Shown: positions 1-9,291, numbered from the stretch's first letter. The stretch is 64,000 bases of DNA from Neisseria lactamica (GCF_901482445.1 NZ_LR590477.1:1426001-1490000), one strand, 5' to 3'. Notes: generated by a model not told the origin, from the letters alone. Translations and numbers: made by a program.

Positions 1-1019
1 CGCTCGGCAGCGAAAAGGCCGTCCGCTCGGTCGAACAGCGTTCAGACGGCATCCATATCGCCCTGCATTTCGGCTTCCCCGTCGCGCACATTGCCGCCGC
101 CGTCGCCGATTCCGTGCAAGAAACCCTGATGCCCGAAACAGGCAACACACACATCCATCTGTCCATGGACACGGAAATCGGCACACACAAAGTCCAGCCC
201 GGCGTTACCACCATCAAAGGTGTGAAAAACATCATCGCCGTCGCATCGGGAAAAGGCGGCGTGGGCAAATCAACAACCACCGCCAACCTTGCCGCCGCGA
301 TGGCGCGCATGGGCGCACGCGTCGGCGTGCTCGATGCCGACCTTTACGGCCCGAGCCAGCCCACGATGCTGGGGGTGGACGACCGCAAACCCGATCAGAA
401 AAACCAAAAACTCATTCCCGTCGAATCTTCAGACGGCATACAGGTTATGTCCATCGGCTTTCTCGTCGATACCGACCAAGCCGTCGTCTGGCGCGGGCCG
501 ATGGTCAGCCAAGCCTTGCAGCAACTGATGTTTCAAAGCGAGTGGGACGAAGTGGACTACCTGTTTATCGACCTGCCCCCGGGTACGGGCGACATCCAGC
601 TCACGCTGTCCCAACGCATCCCCGTAACCGGTTCCGTCATCGTAACCACGCCGCAGGACATCGCGCTGATAGACGCACGCAAAGCCGTGGATATGTTCCG
701 CAAGGTCAACATTCCCATTTTAGGCGTATTGGAAAATATGTCCGTCCACATCTGCACCAACTGCGGACACAGCGAAGCCCTGTTCGGCACGGACGGCGGC
801 AAAGACTTGGCGGCACGCCTCAACGTCCCCCTGCTCGGACAGCTTCCATTAAGCCTGCCCGTGCGCGAAGCGATGGACGGCGGCACACCGGCGCAACTGT
901 TCGACAAGCACCCCGCCATCGCCAAAATCTACACCGATGCAGCATTCCAAATCGCCCTGAGCATTGCCGACAAAGGCAAAGACTTCAGCAGCCGCTTCCC
1001 CAAAATCGTCGTCGAATAA
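1..1019 (+). CDS. mrp: Mrp/ApbC iron-sulfur carrier ATPase (5' end outside window)
   Basis: This is a P-loop scaffold/carrier that loads Fe-S clusters onto target proteins in the cytosol. The reading frame is open from base 3 to the TAA at 1017-1019, so the true start lies before the window. The first 50 or so visible residues are the tail of the N-terminal MIP18/DUF59 domain. The deviant Walker A motif SGKGGVGKST follows at about 247-276. Further on are LDADLYGPSQP and the CxxC pair (CTNCGH, about 750-767) that bridges a cluster between two subunits. The GTG at 114 is an internal valine codon rather than a start, because homology continues upstream of it. It is followed by about 1.4 kb of repeats, so it probably ends its transcription unit. 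Confidence 0.93.
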   Translation, partial: LGSEKAVRSVEQRSDGIHIALHFGFPVAHIAAAVADSVQETLMPETGNTHIHLSMDTEIGTHKVQPGVTTIKGVKNIIAVASGKGGVGKSTTTANLAAAMARMGARVGVLDADLYGPSQPTMLGVDDRKPDQKNQKLIPVESSDGIQVMSIGFLVDTDQAVVWRGPMVSQALQQLMFQSEWDEVDYLFIDLPPGTGDIQLTLSQRIPVTGSVIVTTPQDIALIDARKAVDMFRKVNIPILGVLENMSVHICTNCGHSEALFGTDGGKDLAARLNVPLLGQLPLSLPVREAMDGGTPAQLFDKHPAIAKIYTDAAFQIALSIADKGKDFSSRFPKIVVE

Positions 1020-1262
1020 AGCCCCGCCCGAAACCGCAATGCCGTCTGAAACCCCGCGCCTGCCGATACGCCGTCATTCCCGCGCAACGAGCCGTAGGGT
1101 GAGATGTAGGGTGGGCTGTAGGGTGGGCTTCAGCCCACCAATCCCACCATATCCACCAACTCCACCGATGTCGCCAATCCCACCGATTCCGCCGCATCAA
1201 AGGTTTTCGGCGAACCGGCGTGATTCGGCGGTTTCGGTTTTCGGCGGAAATGGCTGAATTGG

Positions 1263-1374
1263 TTGGATTTGACGGAATCGTTGGAATTGTTGAAATTGGC
1301 GGAGTTGGTTGGAATCGGTTGGATTTGACGGAATCGTTGGAATTGTTGAAATTGGCGGAGTTGGTTGGAATCGG
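1263..1374. repeat. 56-bp tandem duplication
   Basis: Two 56-bp copies (1263-1318 and 1319-1374) start with TTGGATTTGACGG and look identical by eye. A third partial copy is cut short at 1375. They lie beside the GTGGGCTGAAGCCCAC palindrome at 1387. Confidence 0.85.
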
Positions 1375-1466
1375 TTGGATTGGTGGATGTGGTGGGCTGA
1401 AGCCCACCCTACAGCCCGCTTTGCACCTACAACCCACTTTGCACCCGCTGAAAGAAATATGCCGTC

Positions 1467-2213
1467 ATTCCCGCGCAGGCGGGAATCCAGACCTGTCGGC
1501 ACAGAAACTTATCGGGTAAAACGGTTTCTTTAAATTTTACGTTCTAGATTCCCGCCTGCGCGGGAATGACGATTCGAGTATTCCTAATAGTAACCCGCCA
1601 CATCTCGCCTACATCCATCCTGCGTATTCGCCATACAGTCCTGTTCCGGAGCGCGCGGATAAGGCGCGATGCCGCCGGCGGGCATCATATTCTTGGAATA
1701 GCGCATTAAAAAGAGTATGATAATGGAAACACGGAAGATTCCGGCAATGCCCGTGCGCCGTTCCCGTCCGTCATTACGGACGCGCGAGGCGGATGCGTAA
1801 GGTGGGTTGTAAGGTAGGATGTAGGGTGGGACTGGTGGATGTGGTTGGAATTGACGGAATAGGCGTGATTGATGGATTTGGTAACATTGGTGGAGTTGGT
1901 GGAGTTGGTGGGCTGAAGCCCACCCTACAGCCCACCATACAACTACCGCCGTCATTCCCGCGCAGGCGGGAATCTAGACCTTTCGGCACGGAAACTTATC
2001 GGATAAACGGTTTCTCTAGATTCCGCATCCTAGATTCCCACTTTCGTGGGAATGACGGGATGCAGGTTCGTAGGAATGACGCGGTGCAGGTTTCCGTGCG
2101 GATGGATTCGTCATTCCCGCGCAGGCGGGAATCCAGACCTGTCGGCGCAGAAACTTATCGGGTAAAACGGTTTCTTGAGATTTTACGTTCTAGATTCCCA
2201 CTTTCGTGGGAAT
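1467..2213. repeat. NIME array with six dRS3 units
   Basis: The 20-bp inverted repeat ATTCCCGCGCAGGCGGGAAT and close variants occur at 1467-1486, 1548-1567, 1954-1973, 2034-2053, 2113-2132 and 2194-2213. Three pairs enclose similar spacers that carry ACTTATCGG and GGTTTCT motifs. This is the arrangement of Neisserial intergenic mosaic elements, which are known recombination and phage-integration sites. Confidence 0.85.
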
Positions 2214-2458
2214 GACGGGATGTAGGTTTGTGGGAATGACGGCGGCGGAATCGGCGGGATTGGTGGAGTTGGTAGGATGTGGTGGGCTGAAGCCCACCCT
2301 ACAACTCACCTTACAACCCGCCCCGCAACCCACCTTACGCATCCGCCTCACGAAACACCCCGCGCCCTGAAAATCCGCATCACGGCGCATATTGCGATAT
2401 TTACGGCCAGGCGGGAATGCCGTCCGGCCATCGGGAAAACAAACGGAAGGAAAACGAT

Positions 2459-5400
2459 ATGAAAAAAACACCCAAACGGCACTTGCTCCGCCATACTGCG
2501 GTTTATACCGCGATGCTCTTGGCGGTATCGTCCCAACAGGCGTTCGGCGTGGGCGATACTGCAAATTTCAATTTTATCGTCAACGACGACGGCAGCGTAA
2601 AAGGCGATCAGACACCCGGCGGCAAGGGCGTACGCACGGGTAAGAAAGAAACTTTCCCAATCGGAAGCTCTACACGCCCGGGAAGAAACATATGTAGGGA
2701 ACTGGGTATCAAATTTGATGCCACACAAGGGTGTCCCTTTTTCGCCGCAACAACTTATGAACTCACCTACGCAAATACCGACACGCTGCTTGCGGGCAAG
2801 AACGGTGGGAAGCTGATTCTCGGCGGCGGTTCCGCCCCGCTGTGGGGCAAAGTTTCCGGGCTTGATGCCGACAATATGGCGGGGCGCAAAACCGACAGTT
2901 GGCTGACGACCGTCCATAAAGGGAAGATGGGTTACGATTTTACCGGCTTGAGTTGCTTCCTCAAGGGCTTGGGTGTCTCGACGGGTCAAAGCCGCCAGTG
3001 TCCCGACCTGCCCTTCCAGTTTTTTTTCGACTTTACCAATAGCGCGCTCGACTCCACATCGGTGGGAACCAGTTCAGACGGCCTGCCGATATACAAGCTG
3101 ACAGACCATCCGTGGCTGGGCGTTTCCTTCCAATTAGCTTTATCGGATGGGAAAACGCCGGAAAACTGGCTCGCCATTCAGAGAGACCATACCGAAGTCA
3201 GCAAAATGATTACCCAGCCGACAGGGGAAAGAAGCAAGGGTCAAGTATTCGCCCTGCGCGCCAAACTGCATATGCTGGGCAACTCCGGCAGCCTCAACGC
3301 CCAAGAAATCAAGCTGGGCGAGATTAGTATGCCCAACTTCGCCTTTATGCCGCATAACGAAAACGGCAATGGGCGGACAGCAACTATATATAAGGTACGC
3401 GAACAAGGCCATATCGACGTAAAACTCCAGCTTCCCAGCATAGGCGCGGGCGGCTGTACGCGGGCGCAATATACCGCCGCCGGCCCGGACGGCAGCCAAT
3501 ACGCCATTGTCGCCCCAGCCCCTTTGGGCGCGGGTTTCCCGGGCGGTGCTGCGGCGGTCGTTACCGATCCCAAGTCGGCAAGCAGCCGCATCCTCTTTTA
3601 CACCTTGGATAAAAACAATAAGAAAAACGGCGGCGCGGATTATCTGCCAAGCAAAGGTTTTACCGAACCCGTCTTTGCCGGACGCAAGGCGGCAATCCGC
3701 TTGGCAAACGGCGTATCCTTGAGCGACAGCAATATTAACGGCATTACGAATGGCACATTCGGTATCGGCGATAATGGGAATAATCAGCAAGAATGGAAAG
3801 ACGTGTTATTGCGCTGGACCGACAGGCGCGATGGAAACGACAATCAGTTTAACTATTTTAACAATGCGATAGATGCCTCAACACGCGGCAAACTGTATAG
3901 CCAGCAATACCGCATCCGCGACAACGGCAAACGCGATTTGGGCGACATCGTCAACAGCCCGGTAACGGCGGTCGGCGACTATCTGGCAACCGCCGCCAAC
4001 GACGGGATGGTGCATATCTTCAAAAAAAGCGGCGGCGGCTACAATCTGAAGCTCAGCTACATCCCCGGCACGATGCCGCGCAAAGATTTGGATAACCAAG
4101 ATTCCGATTTGGCAAAAGACCTGCACAATTTTGCCAACGAAAACTACACGGGCGGTTTGTACGGCGTGGACGGCGGCTTTGTCTTGCGCCAATACAAAGA
4201 TCGCGTGTTTATGTTCGGCGCGATGGGTCAGGGCGGCAAAGGCGCGTATGCCTTGGATTTGACTAAAGCCGAAAGCAATCAGACCGGCGTTTCCCTGTTT
4301 GATGTGAAGAATGGAGAGAATGGCGCAACATTAGGCTACACCGTCGGTACGCCGCAAATCGGCAAAACCCACGACGGCAAATACGCCGCCTTCCTCGCTT
4401 CCGGTTATGCGACTAAAGATATTAACAGCGGCGATAATCAAACCGCGCTGTATGTGTATGATTTGGAAAGCAACGGTACGCTGATTAAAAAAATCGATGT
4501 ACCCGGCGGCAAGGGCGGACTTTCGTCCCCAACGCTTGTCGATACGGATTTGGACGGCACGGTCGATATCGCCTATGCCGGCGATCGCGGCGGCAAGATG
4601 TACCGCTTTGATTTGGGCGGCAACGATCCGACCAGATGGTCTGCACGCGCCATTTTCAACGGCACGAAGCCGATTACTTCCGCGCCCGCCATTTCCCAAC
4701 TGAAAGACAAACGCGTCGTCATCTTCGGCACGGGCAGCGATTTGACCGAAGAAGATGTGGCAAGCCAAGACATCCAACACGTTTACGGTATCTTTGATAA
4801 CGATACGGATTCTTTGCCGGCAGAAGACGGTTTGGGCAAAGGGCTGCTTGAGCAAGTGCTGACAAAAGACGGCAGTACGCTGTTCTTGAGCGACTACAAA
4901 AGGTCTGACGGCTCGGGCGATAAGGGCTGGGTAGTGAAATTGCAGCCCGGACAGCGCGTTACCGTCAAACCGACCGTGGTATTGCGTACCGCCTTTGTAA
5001 CCATCCGCAACTACAATGCCAACGGCTGCGGCGCGGAAACGGCATTTTTGGGCATCAATACCGCCGACGGCGGCAAGCTGACGAAGAAAAGCGCGCGCCC
5101 CGTCGTACCGGATAACCGCGTGGCAAAAAAAGTCGGCGAGAAAAAAGACGCGAAAGGCAACAATATCCCCGTGGGCTGTATGGAAAAAGGCACTGAAACC
5201 GTCTGCCCGAGCGGATATGTTTATCCGAAACTGCTGACCGCAAGCTATTTGGACAGCCAAAAAACAAGCGATCACCCGACAACGGCAGACGGCGACGCGG
5301 GCGGCAGTGGCAATGACAACACCCCCTTCCAAAAATCCGGCAACCGTTGCTTCTTCAGCAAAGGCGTGCACACGCTGCTGATGAACGATATGTCCGACTT

Positions 5401-5461
5401 GGACGTTGCCGGCCCGATCTGCAATATGAAACGGGTAAGCTGGCGCGAAGTCTTCTTCTAA
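2459..5461 (+). CDS. pilC: PilC/PilY1-family type IV pilus tip adhesin
   Basis: PilC is an outer-membrane and pilus-tip protein needed for pilus biogenesis, adhesion and transformation. The ATG at 2459 is preceded by GGAAGGAAA. The product is 1000 residues with a signal peptide ending near residue 30 (AVSSQQAFG). The second half is the conserved PilY1 beta-propeller. The acidic loop DTDLDGTVD at about residues 695-703 matches the calcium-binding site of PilY1. The N-terminal third is divergent, as usual in PilC alleles. In typical neisserial pilC genes a poly-G run in the signal-peptide codons switches expression. Here that region has no G run, so the gene should be constantly in frame. A DUS-pair terminator follows. 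Confidence 0.93.
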   Translation: MKKTPKRHLLRHTAVYTAMLLAVSSQQAFGVGDTANFNFIVNDDGSVKGDQTPGGKGVRTGKKETFPIGSSTRPGRNICRELGIKFDATQGCPFFAATTYELTYANTDTLLAGKNGGKLILGGGSAPLWGKVSGLDADNMAGRKTDSWLTTVHKGKMGYDFTGLSCFLKGLGVSTGQSRQCPDLPFQFFFDFTNSALDSTSVGTSSDGLPIYKLTDHPWLGVSFQLALSDGKTPENWLAIQRDHTEVSKMITQPTGERSKGQVFALRAKLHMLGNSGSLNAQEIKLGEISMPNFAFMPHNENGNGRTATIYKVREQGHIDVKLQLPSIGAGGCTRAQYTAAGPDGSQYAIVAPAPLGAGFPGGAAAVVTDPKSASSRILFYTLDKNNKKNGGADYLPSKGFTEPVFAGRKAAIRLANGVSLSDSNINGITNGTFGIGDNGNNQQEWKDVLLRWTDRRDGNDNQFNYFNNAIDASTRGKLYSQQYRIRDNGKRDLGDIVNSPVTAVGDYLATAANDGMVHIFKKSGGGYNLKLSYIPGTMPRKDLDNQDSDLAKDLHNFANENYTGGLYGVDGGFVLRQYKDRVFMFGAMGQGGKGAYALDLTKAESNQTGVSLFDVKNGENGATLGYTVGTPQIGKTHDGKYAAFLASGYATKDINSGDNQTALYVYDLESNGTLIKKIDVPGGKGGLSSPTLVDTDLDGTVDIAYAGDRGGKMYRFDLGGNDPTRWSARAIFNGTKPITSAPAISQLKDKRVVIFGTGSDLTEEDVASQDIQHVYGIFDNDTDSLPAEDGLGKGLLEQVLTKDGSTLFLSDYKRSDGSGDKGWVVKLQPGQRVTVKPTVVLRTAFVTIRNYNANGCGAETAFLGINTADGGKLTKKSARPVVPDNRVAKKVGEKKDAKGNNIPVGCMEKGTETVCPSGYVYPKLLTASYLDSQKTSDHPTTADGDAGGSGNDNTPFQKSGNRCFFSKGVHTLLMNDMSDLDVAGPICNMKRVSWREVFF

Positions 5462-5487
5462 CCCGCCCGCGCGTCCGATTCCCCCGC

Positions 5488-5524
5488 AAATGCCGTCTGA
5501 AAGGTCTTCAGACGGCATTTTTTT
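5488..5524 (+). terminator. DUS-pair terminator of pilC
   Basis: Inverted ATGCCGTCTGAA / TTCAGACGGCAT copies separated by 4-5 nt are followed by a T run, 27 nt after the pilC stop. Confidence 0.9.
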
Positions 5525-5755
5525 GCGTTTTTCGGAGGGGGCGGTTCGTAAAAAGCGGGTTGCAGGGCGCGATGTAGGATGGGTTGCAGGGCGAGATGTA
5601 GGGTGGGATGTAGGGTGGGCTTCAGCCCACCAATTTCACCGAGTTCACCGCATCAAAAATTTTTGGCGAACCGGCGGGATTCGGCGGTTTCGTTCTTGGC
5701 GGAATCGGCGGAAATGGGGAATTTACGGGATGGGTAATATTGGCGGAATCGGTGG
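5525..5755. repeat. Repeat DNA upstream of IS copy A
   Basis: The stretch contains several GATGTAGGGTGGG units ending in the palindrome GTGGGCTTCAGCCCAC (about 5616-5631), then GGCGGAATCGG low-complexity DNA. It has no gene. Confidence 0.7.
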
Positions 5756-5958
5756 GCTGAAGCCCACCCTTGTATATTGGAATCACCGTATCATAGCAAC
5801 AAACCGCCCGGCCGCCACCCGCGCCCACCCAAGGCACACAACCGTTGCGCAGCTCAGGGAGCGGCAGGGCAACCCATCGACACAACCGGACAGTTGCCGG
5901 ACAACACAACCGAATGCAAGGCAGGTTGATGATGAGTACCCGATACCATTACGCAGGC

Positions 5959-6061
5959 ATAGTGAATTAACAAAAACCAGTACAGCGTTGGCTCGCCTTG
6001 CCGTACTATTTGTACTGTCTGCGGCTCGCCGCCTTGTCCTGATTTTTGTTAATTCACTATA
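5959..6061. repeat. Correia element (short form) inside IS copy A
   Basis: The element starts ATAGTGAATTAACAAAAACC and ends GTTAATTCACTATA, giving about 100 bp with terminal inverted repeats. The inner TACTATTTGTACTGTCTGCGG matches the Correia repeat-enclosed element of Neisseria as I know it. Such elements can carry promoters and RNase III sites. Confidence 0.85.
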
Positions 6062-7002
6062 TCGACATCGCCAAACGAAACTTCGTCATCGCCGTTTCGT
6101 CTTTGTCTAAAACCAAAACCGAAACCAACAACCCAAAAGGTATCGCCCATACTGTCGAATACCTTAAAAAGCACAACGTCGCCCTCGTCGTGACGGAAAG
6201 CACCGGCGGTCTCGAAATCCCCGCCGCCAAAGCCATCCGCCGGGCAGGCATAGCCGTGATTATCGCCAACCCGCGTCAGACGCATCAGTTTGCCCAGTCG
6301 CAGCCGCTGACCAAAACCGATGCCAAAGATGCCAAAATGCCCGCCTTCTTCGCGCAGATGATGATGCAGAAAGAAGGTTGGCAAACCATGCCCTACCAAC
6401 CGCCCACCGAAGCGGAAGAAGTGTTGGAAGCCTTGGTCAACCGCCGCAACCAACCGGTGGATATGCGGACTGCCGAGAAAAACCGTCTGCATCAGGTTCA
6501 CGAAACGCAAGTCGGAAGCGTCAAACAACTGATTGCCCATTTTGACCGGCTGATTGGCGAATCGGACAAACAAATCGACGACCACACCCACACGCATTTT
6601 GACGGCAAAGCCCAAGTGGCAGAGCAAATCAAAGGCATCGGTTCGATAACGACGGCTACGCTGATGGCGATGCTGCCTGAGTTGGGGCGGCTGAGCCACA
6701 AACGGATAGCGGGTTTGATCGGCATTGCCCCGCACCCGAGGGAGAGCGGGGAAACCAAATTCAAAAGCCGCTGCTTCGGCGGAAGGTCTGCGGTGCGTAA
6801 GGCGCTGTATATGGCTGCCGTGGCAGCGGCACGTTTTGAACCGCTTATTCGGGATTTCTACCAACGCCTGCTGTCCGAGGGTAAGCCGTATAAGGTTGCC
6901 GTTACGGCATGTATGCGCAAACTGCTGACGATATTGAATGCCCGGATACGTGATTATTTTGCCGAAAACGATACCGCCGAAAACGATATCCGGACGGCTT
7001 GA
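6046..7002 (+). CDS. IS110-family transposase (Piv-like DEDD recombinase), copy A
   Basis: This is a site-specific DNA recombinase of the IS110/Piv group. The N-terminal DEDD residues are visible in YIDIAKRNF, TESTGGLE and KTDAKDAK. The C-terminal transposase_20 domain has GIGSITTATLMAMLPELG and the serine region FKSRCFGGRSAVRKAL. The 318-residue frame opens at a TTG at 6046, inside the right arm of the Correia element. The native start codon therefore seems to have been replaced by, or fused to, that element. The same arrangement occurs in all three copies, so it predates their spread. Whether TTG is used is not known. Confidence 0.85.
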   Translation: MLIHYIDIAKRNFVIAVSSLSKTKTETNNPKGIAHTVEYLKKHNVALVVTESTGGLEIPAAKAIRRAGIAVIIANPRQTHQFAQSQPLTKTDAKDAKMPAFFAQMMMQKEGWQTMPYQPPTEAEEVLEALVNRRNQPVDMRTAEKNRLHQVHETQVGSVKQLIAHFDRLIGESDKQIDDHTHTHFDGKAQVAEQIKGIGSITTATLMAMLPELGRLSHKRIAGLIGIAPHPRESGETKFKSRCFGGRSAVRKALYMAAVAAARFEPLIRDFYQRLLSEGKPYKVAVTACMRKLLTILNARIRDYFAENDTAENDIRTA

Positions 7003-7087
7003 TTTGAGTTTTGGTATTTTTGCCCGACGGGGTGAAAAATACAGTTGCTACAGCCCACCCTACGGCTCGCTAAAAACAAAAAACAGA

Positions 7088-7115
7088 AAAAAGCCTGTCT
7101 GACGACAGGCTTTTT
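7088..7115 (-). terminator. porB terminator
   Basis: AAGCCTGTC/GACAGGCTT is a GC-rich stem with a U run on the minus strand, about 20 nt past the porB stop at 7137. Confidence 0.85.
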
Positions 7116-7136
7116 GTTGATACCAATCTTTGCAGA

Positions 7137-8150
7137 TTAGAATTTGTGGCGCAGACCGACGGTGCTGGCAGTCGATACGGTTTTGCCTGCGCCTTTGCCT
7201 TCTTGCAACCAGCCGGCAGAAACCAAGGCAGAAGTGCGTTTGGAGAAGTCGTATTCCGCACCGACAACCACTTGGTCGTAACGGTTGTCGCCGTCTGCTT
7301 TAGCAACAGTGCCTTTGAAGCCGTGGGCGTAAGAAACGCGGGGCGTTACGTTGCCGAAGCGGTATGCCACGGTAGCGGCAACTTCGGTTTGAGAGTTGTG
7401 CGAATTGGGAGCAGCGGCCAGTTTCGCATCTTGTTGTTGTACGGCTACGGAAGCGTACAGGGCATCATTGTCGTAACCGCCGACCAAACGGTGAACTTGC
7501 AGTTTTTCAACAGGCTCGCCGACTGTGGCTTTAGTGCCTTCGCCGTGTCTTTGGAACAAACCGGCGTATTGTGCGAAGAAGCCGCTGTTTTGGTAGTTCA
7601 AACCAACGTGGTAAGATTCGCCGTTTGCACCTGAATTGTCTTTAGGCGCGTATTGTACGCTGCCGCTGAAGCCAGCAAATTCGGGAGAGTCGTAGCGTAC
7701 GGATGCGTAGCGGTGTTCCGGAGCGGAAATTTTGCTGACTTGCAGCACGTCTTCGGTAGCCTTGCCGGATTCCCAAGCGTTGACGTTGTCGCCGGTGCTT
7801 TTCAGGATGCTGTTCAGGTTACCAGCGCGGACGGTACCGAAGCCGCCTTTCAAGCCGATGAAAGATTGTTTGTTGCCCCAGCCGCTGTTAGTGCCAGCGA
7901 TGGAGGCGCTTTGTTCCAACTGCCAAATGGCTTTCAGGCCGTTGCCGAAATCTTCTTGACCTTTGAAGCCGATTTTTGAACCGAAGTCGGCGATTTCGCT
8001 GCCGGTTTTCACTTCAGTTACTTTGCCGTCTGTGTGTTTTACAGTACGGTAGGTTTCTACGCCGGCTTTGATGGTGCCGTACAGGGTAACATCGGCCATT
8101 GCTGCAACAGGAAGGGCTGCCAAAGTCAGGGCAATCAGGGATTTTTTCAT
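7137..8150 (-). CDS. porB: Major outer-membrane porin PorB (class 2-like)
   Basis: PorB is a trimeric 16-strand beta-barrel, the main diffusion pore and a vaccine and typing antigen. It has 337 residues. The signal peptide MKKSLIALTLAALPVAAMA is cleaved before DVTLYG. The conserved strands (GSKIGFKGQEDFGNGLKAIW, VRYDSPEFAGFSGSVQYAP) and the terminal LRHKF are all present. The surface-loop sequences resemble PorB class 2 rather than class 3 as I remember them, and allele assignment needs a database. The start is fixed by AAGGAA 11 nt upstream of the ATG. The gene sits with truA between two direct IS110 copies. Confidence 0.95.
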   Translation of the reverse strand: MKKSLIALTLAALPVAAMADVTLYGTIKAGVETYRTVKHTDGKVTEVKTGSEIADFGSKIGFKGQEDFGNGLKAIWQLEQSASIAGTNSGWGNKQSFIGLKGGFGTVRAGNLNSILKSTGDNVNAWESGKATEDVLQVSKISAPEHRYASVRYDSPEFAGFSGSVQYAPKDNSGANGESYHVGLNYQNSGFFAQYAGLFQRHGEGTKATVGEPVEKLQVHRLVGGYDNDALYASVAVQQQDAKLAAAPNSHNSQTEVAATVAYRFGNVTPRVSYAHGFKGTVAKADGDNRYDQVVVGAEYDFSKRTSALVSAGWLQEGKGAGKTVSTASTVGLRHKF

Positions 8151-8487
8151 TGCTGTATTCCTTTTTTGGTTAAGAAATTTAAGCGAACCGGGCTTTCCGA
8201 GCCGCTTAGCTTTGCATTTACCGCCGACGTTTTCGGCGATTCCTTGTTTGAAACTATAAATGTTCCCGCCCAAAAAAACAAACTTCTGCCCGCCCGATAC
8301 GGGCAATGCGTGTACCGGAATTGGAAGCTGAAGGGGATTTGTTTGTTTTTCTTGTTTGAAAACATTGTGTTGTGATTTGCTTTTAAAATTTGCATTTTTA
8401 CAACACTTATCGGAAAAGGGGCGGGGCGGGAATGAAATCTGCCGCTGCAACGGGGTTTGCCGCACCGAATGCGCCCGAAATGCCGGT
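8151..8487 (-). promoter_or_regulatory. porB promoter and leader
   Basis: The 337-bp spacer between truA and porB carries a plausible sigma-70 promoter on the minus strand. The -35 TTGTTT is at 8276-8281 and the -10 TATAGT at 8253-8258, 17 bp apart, giving a leader of about 95 nt. A run of A residues lies just upstream. No gene is seen. Confidence 0.5.
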
Positions 8488-9291
8488 TTAAAGCCATTTG
8501 GGGGGATCGGGGCGGACGATGCCGTATGCCTCGGGATAATCGACACCGGTCAGGTAAAGCCCGTCGGGCATAAAGGTCGGGGGGGCTTTGAGGCGGCTGC
8601 GTTCCCGTATGAGGGTGGAAAAACCCTCTACACTGAGCCTGCCGCTGCCGACATAGACGAGCGCGCCCATAATGTTGCGTACCATATGGTGCAAAAAGGC
8701 GTTGCCGTGCAAATCCAGGCGTATCAGCCCGCCGGTTTGGGCAAGGGTTGCGCTGTAAATGGTTTTGACGGGGGATTTTGCCTGGCATTCGGCGGCGCGG
8801 AAGCTGGAAAAATCTTGTTCGCCGACCAATAAGGCGGCAGCCTGCCGCATCGGCCCGATGTCGAGTTTGAGGTGTGTCCAGCCCGCCCTGTTTTTCAACA
8901 GCGGGGAACGGACGGGGGAGGATTCGAGCAGGTAGCGGTAGTGCCGTCCGTATGCGTCGAAGCGGGCATGAAATCCGGGGGAGGTCTGCCGGGCGTGCAA
9001 AACGGCTATGCCTTCGGGCAGCGCGGCGTTTGTGCCGCGTATCCAGGCTTGTGCCGGACGGCGGGCGGCGGTGTCGAAATGGACGACTTGGGCGGTTGCG
9101 TGCACGCCGGTATCGGTCCTGCCGGCAACGGTGGTGGCGACAGATTCTCCTGCGATTTGGGCGAGCGCGTCTTCCAATGCCGTCTGAACGGTCGGCACGC
9201 CGCCCGCCTGTTTCTGCCAGCCGTAAAAACGGCTGCCGTCGTAGGATAGGGTCAATGCCCAGCGTTGCGTGTCGGGGGGTTGTGTGTTCAT
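8488..9291 (-). CDS. truA: tRNA pseudouridine(38-40) synthase TruA
   Basis: TruA converts U38-U40 of the tRNA anticodon arm to pseudouridine. The 267-residue protein has the catalytic aspartate at residue 60 within GRTDTGVHA. It also has the family motifs FHARFDAYGRHYRYLL and FLHHMVRNIMGALVYVG. It is transcribed toward porB, with a 337-bp spacer holding a separate porB promoter. A DUS copy lies just upstream of the start. Confidence 0.95.
   Translation of the reverse strand: MNTQPPDTQRWALTLSYDGSRFYGWQKQAGGVPTVQTALEDALAQIAGESVATTVAGRTDTGVHATAQVVHFDTAARRPAQAWIRGTNAALPEGIAVLHARQTSPGFHARFDAYGRHYRYLLESSPVRSPLLKNRAGWTHLKLDIGPMRQAAALLVGEQDFSSFRAAECQAKSPVKTIYSATLAQTGGLIRLDLHGNAFLHHMVRNIMGALVYVGSGRLSVEGFSTLIRERSRLKAPPTFMPDGLYLTGVDYPEAYGIVRPDPPKWL

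Larger units (their letters stand above)
1020..2458. repeat. Repeat-rich spacer between mrp and pilC
   Basis: There is no convincing gene in these 1.4 kb. The stretch is a mosaic of dRS3 units, the palindromic family GTGGGCTTCAGCCCAC (about 1123-1138, 1387-1402, 1908-1923, 2282-2297) and TTGGTGGAGTTGG-like low-complexity DNA. A single DUS lies near 1038. A short frame on the minus strand (about 1584-1770) contains a hydrophobic stretch and could be a decayed 3' gene fragment, but I cannot name it. Open frames crossing the repeats come from their periodicity. Confidence 0.8.
5756..7051 (+). mobile_element. IS110-family element, copy A
   Basis: This is a 1,296-bp unit present three times in the window (5756-7051, 9403-10698, and 21512-22807 inverted). 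The limits are where the three copies stop matching: GCTGAAGCCCACCC at the left and GTTGCTAC at the right. It carries about 200 bp of leader, a Correia element and one transposase frame. No terminal inverted repeats are visible, in line with many IS110 members. Its left end lies in the GTGGGCTGAAGCCCAC palindrome that also flanks copies B and C. Confidence 0.85.

Noticed and set aside
1793..2215. Open frames through the mrp-pilC repeats
   Set aside because: They translate dRS3 and GTGGGCT repeats (SFPRRRESRP and similar), a well-known source of false genes in Neisseria.
4331..5518. 395-codon frame on the minus strand inside pilC
   Set aside because: It runs antisense through the conserved propeller of PilC, is low in charged motifs and shows no domain; it is a by-product of GC-rich codon use.
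6049..6864. 271-codon minus-strand frame in each IS copy
   Set aside because: Repeated only because the IS is repeated; antisense to the transposase and without domains.
8151..8546. Upstream extension of the porB frame
   Set aside because: The signal peptide and Shine-Dalgarno fix the start at 8150.
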